DNA from: Bradyrhizobium erythrophlei
GTDB lineage: Bacteria > Pseudomonadota > Alphaproteobacteria > Rhizobiales > Xanthobacteraceae
Direction: 5' to 3'
DNA length: 64,000 nucleotides
Assembly (NCBI GenBank): GCA_900129675.1
Contig: FSRD01000001.1
Span: forward strand, 6,499,501 to 6,563,500
The position numbers were made by a program, and so were the translations under genes. Below the pieces are notes generated by a model. The model did no database searches, was not told where the DNA came from, and saw only the letters and a list, made by a program, of their open reading frames with translations. Positions 58,050 to 64,000 of the stretch are shown in pieces. The first letter of the stretch is position 1, and each line of letters begins with the position of its first letter.

Positions 58050-60809
58050 ATGACAAGCAAAAATCAAAATCCTGAACAGATCGCGCGTGACCAAATCGAC
58101 TTCAAACTGGTCGAAGCGGGATGGTGTGTTCAGAATAAGGATGCTCTGGATTTTAACGCCGGACAAGGCGTCGCCGTCCGCGAATACCAGACAGACGCAG
58201 GCCCCGCCGACTATGTGCTGTTTGTAGACAGGCGCGCTGTCGGCGTCATCGAAGCCAAGCCCAAGGATTGGGGTCACAAGATCACAACGGTTGAAGAGCA
58301 ATCAGCTGGGTATGCTGCCGCAAAGCTCAAGTGGGTCAACAACAACGAACCGTTGCCCTACATCTATGAGAGCACGGGGATTATCACCCGTTTCACAGAT
58401 GGCCGGGACCCTCGCCCGCGCTCACGCGAGGTCTTTACGTTCCACCGCCCCGAAACTATGGCCGATTGGCTGTCCAAGCCCAAGCCACTCCGTGCCCGGC
58501 TGCACGATATCCCGGCACTGAATCATTCGGGCCTGCGCGACTGCCAAATCTCAGCAGTAGAAAAGCTGGAAAAGTCATTCCGGGAAGACCGGCCTCGCGC
58601 GCTTGTACAAATGGCAACGGGCTCCGGTAAAACCTTCACGGCTATCACCTCTGCCTATCGGCTGCTTAAGTACGCCGACGCAAAGCGCATCTTGTTCCTT
58701 GTGGACACCAAAAATCTAGGCGAGCAGGCAGAACAGGAATTCATGTCCTACCTGCCCAACGACGACAACAGAAAATTCACTGAACTCTACAATGTTCAGC
58801 GCCTCAAATCTCCCTTCATCGCGGGCAGCAGTCAGGTTTGCATCAGTACAATCCAGAGAATGTTTTCTATCCTCAAGGACGAGCCGCTTGATGAAGCAGC
58901 CGAGGAGGATAACCCGGCTGAGCGGCTGGTGCGTCCGAAAGATCCGGTGCCAGTCGTCTATAACAAGAAAATCCCTCCTGAATTCTTCGACTTCATCGTT
59001 ATCGATGAATGTCACCGCTCGATCTACAATCTCTGGCGGCAGGTTCTCGAATATTTCGATGCCTACCTGATCGGCCTGACCGCCACGCCCGATAGCCGTA
59101 CATACGGCTTCTTCCACAAAAACGTTGTCAGCGAATATGGCCACGAGCGAGCCGTGGCCGATGGCGTCAACGTCGGGAACGAGATCTACGCTATCGAAAC
59201 CGAACTGACCAAGAAAGGCGCGAAGATCAAGGCAGCGCAGCAAGTCGAAAAGCGCGAGCGCATCACGCGGCAAAAGCGGTGGGAGCTACAGGACCAGGAC
59301 GAGGTCTACTCAGCTATGCAACTCGACCGAGCTATCGTAAATCCGGATCAAATACGCACTGTGATCCGTACGTTCCACGACAAACTCCCCGAAATCTTTC
59401 CAGGACGAGAGGAGACACCGAAAACTCTCATTTTCGCCAAGACTGACAGCCATGCCGATGACATCATTCAGATCGTCCGCGAAGAGTTCGGTCAGGGCAA
59501 TGACTTTTGCAAGAAGATCACCTATCAAGCTGCCGAGGACCCGAAATCCGTCCTCGCGCAGTTCCGCAACAACTACAACCCTCGCATTGCGGTGACGGTT
59601 GATATGATCGCCACTGGCACCGACGTAAAGCCGCTTGAGTGCCTGCTCTTCATGCGTGACGTGAAGAGCCGCAATTACTTCGAGCAGATGAAAGGGCGCG
59701 GCACGCGCACGTTGGATGCCGACAGCCTGAAGAAGGTCACACCCTCCGCGACAACCGCCAAGACCCACTATGTCATCGTCGATGCTGTGGGCGTGACGAA
59801 ATCGCTCAAGACCGCGAGCCAGCCGCTTATCACCAAGCCGACTGTCCCCCTGAAGGACCTCGCGACCGGCGTTATGATGGGCGCGCGCGACGAGGATACT
59901 GTCAGCTCGCTAGCTGGACGTCTTGCACGTCTCAACAACGAACTTGACGAGAAAGATCAGGCTCGCATTAAGGAGGTGGCCGGGGGTGCAACACTGGCGG
60001 AGATCGTGCGTGGACTGTTTGATGCGATCGACGCTGACCGCATCGAAGAAGCCGCTACGGCAGCCACCGCCGGCGCAGAGCCGACTGATGCGCAGCGCGA
60101 TCAAGCCCGCGATAAGCTCGTGGGGCAAGCTGCCAACGTCTTCACCGGCCCCCTGATCAACCTCCTCGACGGTATCCGCCGTGAAAAGGAGCAGACAATT
60201 GACCACGATAATCTCGACAGGTTGATCGAGGCGGGCTGGAGCGGCGATGCGAAAGACAACGCCGTGGCGATGACTAACGACTTTGCGTCGTATCTGGAAG
60301 AGCATCGGGATCAGGTCGAGGCACTGACCATCTTTTTCACCCAACCGGCGCGTAGATCGCAAATTACCTACGCAATGATCAAGGCGCTATTGGACGCCCT
60401 CAAGACAGATCGGCCGAAGCTCGCGCCGCTGCGCGTCTGGCGCGCCTATGCGCTCCTCGATGAGTACAAGGGAGCGGACCCGGCAAATGAGCTGACAGCA
60501 CTTGTGGCTCTCATTCGCCGCGTTTGCGGCATCGATGAGAAGATTGCGCCCTTTCCCGACATTGTACGGCGCAACTTTCAGAGTTGGATTCTGAAACGCC
60601 ACAGCGGCGCAGGCGAGAAGTTCACGGGCGAGCAGCTCGAATGGCTGCACATGATCCGTGACCACATCACGGCGTCAATCCACATCGATCGTGATGATCT
60701 CGATATGGCTCCCTTCGGCGGCAAGGGAGGGCTCGGCAAAATGTACCAACTATTCGGAGATCAGATGGACGACGTTATTAGAGAAATGAACGAGGCTCTG
60801 GCGGCATGA
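58050..60809 (+). CDS. hsdR: Type I restriction enzyme, R subunit
   Basis: 919 residues. The N-terminal nuclease shows the PD-(D/E)XK pattern: Asp near 54 (GPADYVLF) and IEAKPK near 67-72. The helicase has MATGSGKT (near 188), DECH (near 319), LTATP and the later motif VI in MKGRGTRTL. It translocates DNA and cuts it away from the recognition site, using ATP. Its stop overlaps hsdS (ATGA). All key residues are intact. Confidence 0.95.
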   Translation: MTSKNQNPEQIARDQIDFKLVEAGWCVQNKDALDFNAGQGVAVREYQTDAGPADYVLFVDRRAVGVIEAKPKDWGHKITTVEEQSAGYAAAKLKWVNNNEPLPYIYESTGIITRFTDGRDPRPRSREVFTFHRPETMADWLSKPKPLRARLHDIPALNHSGLRDCQISAVEKLEKSFREDRPRALVQMATGSGKTFTAITSAYRLLKYADAKRILFLVDTKNLGEQAEQEFMSYLPNDDNRKFTELYNVQRLKSPFIAGSSQVCISTIQRMFSILKDEPLDEAAEEDNPAERLVRPKDPVPVVYNKKIPPEFFDFIVIDECHRSIYNLWRQVLEYFDAYLIGLTATPDSRTYGFFHKNVVSEYGHERAVADGVNVGNEIYAIETELTKKGAKIKAAQQVEKRERITRQKRWELQDQDEVYSAMQLDRAIVNPDQIRTVIRTFHDKLPEIFPGREETPKTLIFAKTDSHADDIIQIVREEFGQGNDFCKKITYQAAEDPKSVLAQFRNNYNPRIAVTVDMIATGTDVKPLECLLFMRDVKSRNYFEQMKGRGTRTLDADSLKKVTPSATTAKTHYVIVDAVGVTKSLKTASQPLITKPTVPLKDLATGVMMGARDEDTVSSLAGRLARLNNELDEKDQARIKEVAGGATLAEIVRGLFDAIDADRIEEAATAATAGAEPTDAQRDQARDKLVGQAANVFTGPLINLLDGIRREKEQTIDHDNLDRLIEAGWSGDAKDNAVAMTNDFASYLEEHRDQVEALTIFFTQPARRSQITYAMIKALLDALKTDRPKLAPLRVWRAYALLDEYKGADPANELTALVALIRRVCGIDEKIAPFPDIVRRNFQSWILKRHSGAGEKFTGEQLEWLHMIRDHITASIHIDRDDLDMAPFGGKGGLGKMYQLFGDQMDDVIREMNEALAA

Positions 60810-62332
60810 GCGATCCTGAAATCCTCATTCTGCCAGCGTCCTGGGCATTATCGCGCGTCGGTGATGTCGCCGTGATCAATCCTAAGCTTGTCAAAACTGA
60901 TCTTGTTGATTCACTAGAAGTCTCGTTCGTCCCTATGCCCGCTGTCCAGGCAGGGACGGGGGAGATCGACGTCACGCTGACACGCCAGTTTGGGGAAGTT
61001 AAAGCGGGCTATACTGCTTTTCGCGAGGGCGATGTCCTGTTCGCGAAAATCACTCCTTGCATGGAAAATGGCAAAATGGCCGTTGTCCCGAAAGTCTGCA
61101 ACGGTCTCGCTTTTGGTTCGACGGAGTTTCATGTCCTGCGCCCCCATAGTGGCATTAATGCGCGTTACATTTATCATTTCGTATCATCACAGCGTTTCCG
61201 GTACGATGCCGAACATAATATGACTGGTGCCGTTGGTCAGCGACGTGTCCCGACCATATACCTCTCCGACCATCTCATACCAATACCTCCCAGCGACGAG
61301 CAGATTCGCATCGTCGCAAAGATCGAGGAACTGTTCTCTGAACTGGACAATGGCGTTGAGAGTCTCACGACGGCCCGCAAGCAACTCAAGGTGTATCGCC
61401 AGGCCGTCCTCAAACACGCATTTGAGGGCAAGCTAACGGCGGACTGGAGGCAGACAAATCGCACCAGAAGTGAATCAATCCAGCAAAGAACCGAAAAGCT
61501 GGAGCACTCTAGACGGAAGGCGTGGAGCGACCCAAAAAACACATTTAGGCGCGGCCAGTATAAGCCGCCCGCACCGTACGACGATCAAGACGTGCCGCAA
61601 GTGCCGAATGATTGGGCGCTCGTCAGTATGGACGCGCTGACATTCCATACGACGAGCGGTTCTCGCGACTGGAGTCAATACTATGATCGAGGAGACGCGA
61701 CTTTTATTATGGCTCAGAATGTCCGTCCGGGACTATATGACCCGAGCTTTACCCAAAAAATCGATCCCCCGATAAACGGTCCGGACTCGGAGAGAACCCG
61801 CGCTGCGTTGGATGACCTTCTCGTAACGATCGTTGGAGCCAACACAGGCAATCTCTGTCGTTTCGACATAGACTCGACGTCGCATTACGTGTGCCAAAGC
61901 GTTGCCTTAATGAGGCCCGTATTCCCCGAGCTTGCCCGTTTCTTAGAACTATATTTTCAAGCAGAAACGGGAGGGCTTCGACAATATAAGCGCTACATCT
62001 ATGGTGCGGGACGGCCACACCTTAGCTTTGACCAAATTAAACAGACAGTTGCGCCGCTACCTGATTTGCAAGAAGCAGAGCTGATAGTCGAGCGCGTCAG
62101 TGCGATTGTTTCCCAGATTGAAGCACTTGAAGACACCTTCGACGACGAGGTCGCAAGGGCAGACGTACTCCGGCAAGCCATCCTGAAGAAGGCGTTCTCT
62201 GGCCAACTCGTGGCGCAGGATCCGAACGAGGAGCCCGCATCGGTACTGCTGCAGCGGATCAGGGCTGAAAAGGAAGACGGCGACAGTGGCCGGAAGAAGA
62301 ACAACAGGAACGGCAAGAAGGAGGCCGCATGA
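60806..62332 (+). CDS. hsdS: Type I restriction-modification, specificity subunit
   Basis: 508 residues with the two-half layout: target recognition domain 1 (about 1-150), a conserved helical spacer (DEQIRIVAKIEELFSELDNG ... RQAVLKHAFEGKL, about 160-212), recognition domain 2 (about 265-410), and a second spacer (EAELIVERVSAIVSQIEALE ... RQAILKKAFSGQL). The two domains set the bipartite DNA target, which cannot be read from sequence. It overlaps hsdR and hsdM by 4 bp each. Confidence 0.93.
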   Translation: MSDPEILILPASWALSRVGDVAVINPKLVKTDLVDSLEVSFVPMPAVQAGTGEIDVTLTRQFGEVKAGYTAFREGDVLFAKITPCMENGKMAVVPKVCNGLAFGSTEFHVLRPHSGINARYIYHFVSSQRFRYDAEHNMTGAVGQRRVPTIYLSDHLIPIPPSDEQIRIVAKIEELFSELDNGVESLTTARKQLKVYRQAVLKHAFEGKLTADWRQTNRTRSESIQQRTEKLEHSRRKAWSDPKNTFRRGQYKPPAPYDDQDVPQVPNDWALVSMDALTFHTTSGSRDWSQYYDRGDATFIMAQNVRPGLYDPSFTQKIDPPINGPDSERTRAALDDLLVTIVGANTGNLCRFDIDSTSHYVCQSVALMRPVFPELARFLELYFQAETGGLRQYKRYIYGAGRPHLSFDQIKQTVAPLPDLQEAELIVERVSAIVSQIEALEDTFDDEVARADVLRQAILKKAFSGQLVAQDPNEEPASVLLQRIRAEKEDGDSGRKKNNRNGKKEAA

Positions 62333-63819
62333 GCAGCGCACCCATCGTCTCGAAGGTATGGGGCTTTTGTAATACGCTGCGCGATGATGGCGTCGGCTAT
62401 GGCGACTATCTGGAGCAGCTCACCTACCTTATCTTCCTCAAGATGGCGGATGAGTACGCGAAACCACCGTACAAGCGCGACGTCGGCATACCAAAAAAGT
62501 ACACATGGCCGATCCTGAAAGTAAAGCGTGGAGCGGAGCTGGAGGGCCACTACATCGAATTGCTGCGTGAGCTTGGCAAGCGTAAGGACGTGCTCGGACA
62601 GATTTTCACGAAGTCGCAGAATAAGATTCAAGACCCCGCCAAGCTCTACCGTCTCATCGACATGATCGATGAAGTGCAGTGGCTTACGATGGGAGCAGAT
62701 GTCAAAGGTGACATTTACGAAGGCCTGCTAGAGAAGAACGCCGAAGACACCAAGTCAGGCGCTGGACAGTATTTCACGCCGCGTGCGCTGATCCGCGCAA
62801 TGGTGGAATGTGTCCGACCTGGGCCAGGCAAGACCATCGCCGACCCTGCCTGCGGTACAGGCGGCTTCTTTCTTGCTTGCTATGACTTCCTGACGAACCC
62901 AGAGAATTATGAGCTCGACAAGACGCAAAAAGCGCAGCTGAAACGTAAAACATTCTACGGCAACGAAATCGTCGCCAACACGCGCCGCCTCTGCCTAATG
63001 AATATGTTTCTCCACAATATCGGCGAAATAGATGGCGACGTACTGATTTCGCCGAACGATGCTTTGGTAGCCGCAAGCGGGCAGAGCTTTGACTACGTGC
63101 TGGCCAATCCGCCGTTCGGAAAGAAAAGCTCGATGAGCTTCACCAACGATGAAGGCGAGGAGGAAACGGACGACCTTACCTATAATCGCCAGGATTTTTG
63201 GGCGACGACTTCAAACAAGCAGCTGAATTTCGTGCAACATATTCGCTCGATGCTCAAGACGACCGGTCGCGCCGCCGTGGTTGTACCAGACAACGTGCTT
63301 TTCGAAGGTGGTGCGGGAGAGACGGTTCGTCAGAATCTGCTGAAAACTTCTGAGCTACACACTATTTTACGTTTACCGACAGGTATTTTTTACGCAAACG
63401 GCGTTAAGGCGAATGTGCTCTTCTTCGATAACCATGAAGCTAGCAAGACTCCTTGGACGAAAGCGGTTTGGTATTACGATTACCGCACTAACATTCATCA
63501 CACTTTAAAGAAAAAGCCACTGCGTTTCGAAGACCTCGCCGACTTTATCAATTGCTATAATCCAATAAACCGGCAGAAGCGCAAGGCTACTTGGCACCCC
63601 GACAAGACCCCTGAAGGACGTTGGCGCAAGTTTACTTACGAAGAGCTGATCGCCCGTGACAAGACCAGCCTCGATGTATTTTGGCTAAAAGACAAAAGCC
63701 TCACCGACTTTGACAACCTGCCAGAACCGGATGAACTCGCAGAGGATATAATCGAGAATCTTGAAGCTGGCCTGACGAACTTCCGTCAGGTGTTAGCAGC
63801 CTTGAGCAAGGTTGCTTGA
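62329..63819 (+). CDS. hsdM: Type I restriction-modification, M subunit
   Basis: 496 residues. The N-terminal helical domain (VWGFCNTLRDDGVGYGDYLE) precedes the methyltransferase: SAM motif DPACGTGGF (near 172) and catalytic NPPFG (near 260), the N6-adenine type. The preceding GAGQYFTPRALIRAMVE is also typical. It methylates host DNA at the HsdS target and forms M2S, which recruits HsdR. The order R-S-M differs from the M-S-R or R-M-S of many systems. Confidence 0.95.
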   Translation: MSSAPIVSKVWGFCNTLRDDGVGYGDYLEQLTYLIFLKMADEYAKPPYKRDVGIPKKYTWPILKVKRGAELEGHYIELLRELGKRKDVLGQIFTKSQNKIQDPAKLYRLIDMIDEVQWLTMGADVKGDIYEGLLEKNAEDTKSGAGQYFTPRALIRAMVECVRPGPGKTIADPACGTGGFFLACYDFLTNPENYELDKTQKAQLKRKTFYGNEIVANTRRLCLMNMFLHNIGEIDGDVLISPNDALVAASGQSFDYVLANPPFGKKSSMSFTNDEGEEETDDLTYNRQDFWATTSNKQLNFVQHIRSMLKTTGRAAVVVPDNVLFEGGAGETVRQNLLKTSELHTILRLPTGIFYANGVKANVLFFDNHEASKTPWTKAVWYYDYRTNIHHTLKKKPLRFEDLADFINCYNPINRQKRKATWHPDKTPEGRWRKFTYEELIARDKTSLDVFWLKDKSLTDFDNLPEPDELAEDIIENLEAGLTNFRQVLAALSKVA

Positions 63820-63836
63820 CGGAGATATCCGTTTTG
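63819..63836 (+). terminator. Weak terminator after hsdM
   Basis: Stem ACGGA/TCCGT with a GATA loop, followed by TTTG, directly at the hsdM stop. Only 5 bp of stem. Confidence 0.35.
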
Positions 63837-63983
63837 TAACGCACTCTCGGCAAGTCGAAGCACGACACCTCGTGTCCCGCGATGGGCTCGGTGTGGACAC
63901 TATGAGATCGTTGTGGAAGAGGTAGGCCGCAGTCGATTGGTGGTAGTAGAAAGTCCGGTAACGCTCCTTAGAGGCAGACTGCA

Positions 63984-64000
63984 ATGGAAAATACCGAAGA
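63984..64000 (+). CDS. Possible gene start at window edge
   Basis: ATG GAA AAT ACC GAA reads MENTE to the window end. Only five codons are visible and no clear ribosome site precedes, so this is no more than a possible start. Confidence 0.15.

Overview
The window looks like chromosomal DNA of an alphaproteobacterium of the Bradyrhizobium/Rhodopseudomonas type. Reasons: GC-rich codon use, a tRNA-Thr(TGT) 3' fragment of rhizobial type, two PEP-CTERM proteins, and several small conserved proteins that I associate from memory with Bradyrhizobium genomes. Almost everything is accessory DNA. No functions were confirmed by database search; family names rest on recognised motifs and gene order.

Region 1 (1-7792) is the right part of an integrated element that leaves the window on the left. 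It has a tyrosine integrase next to a 52-bp tRNA-Thr 3' fragment (right att site), an AlpA-like regulator, a prim-pol/SF3-like primase-helicase, a 1.1-kb gene-free stretch with several repeat families (candidate origin or packaging region), and a small plus a partial large terminase-like gene. It has no capsid or tail genes in the window. This is the layout of a phage satellite (P4/PICI-like).

Region 2 (8185-12591) is chromosomal or transferred DNA: three consecutive exported proteins, the first with a MACPF-like signature, then an AraC-type regulator and a conserved hypothetical gene closed by a terminator.

Region 3 (12605-57584) is a large contractile-tailed prophage with an HK97-type head and a Mu-type tail. 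Order: lysis genes (GH25 endolysin, small membrane proteins), ParB-like and Mom-like DNA modification genes, terminase, HNH, two tandem capsid-type genes (the second fused to a prohead protease), an IPT/TIG protein, portal, a collagen-like protein, head-tail joining genes, sheath, tube, tail chaperone with a clear -1 frameshift site, tape measure with tail lysozyme, DNA-circularisation/hub/spike/baseplate genes, tail fibres, and a group of small accessory genes ending in a transglutaminase-like protein and a truncated Cys-cluster gene. Cargo interrupts it: a PEP-CTERM pair with a winged-helix regulator between sheath and tube, free-standing GIY-YIG and HNH endonucleases, and a reverse-strand AbiV plus membrane patatin cassette. 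I see no integrase, repressor or replication genes in it, and several small genes are frameshifted, so it is probably cryptic.

Region 4 (58050-63819) is a complete type I restriction-modification operon in the order hsdR-hsdS-hsdM, with 4-bp overlaps between genes. Phage modification (Mom-like), abortive infection (AbiV), a possible phospholipase effector and type I restriction therefore lie within 50 kb, next to a satellite-like element.
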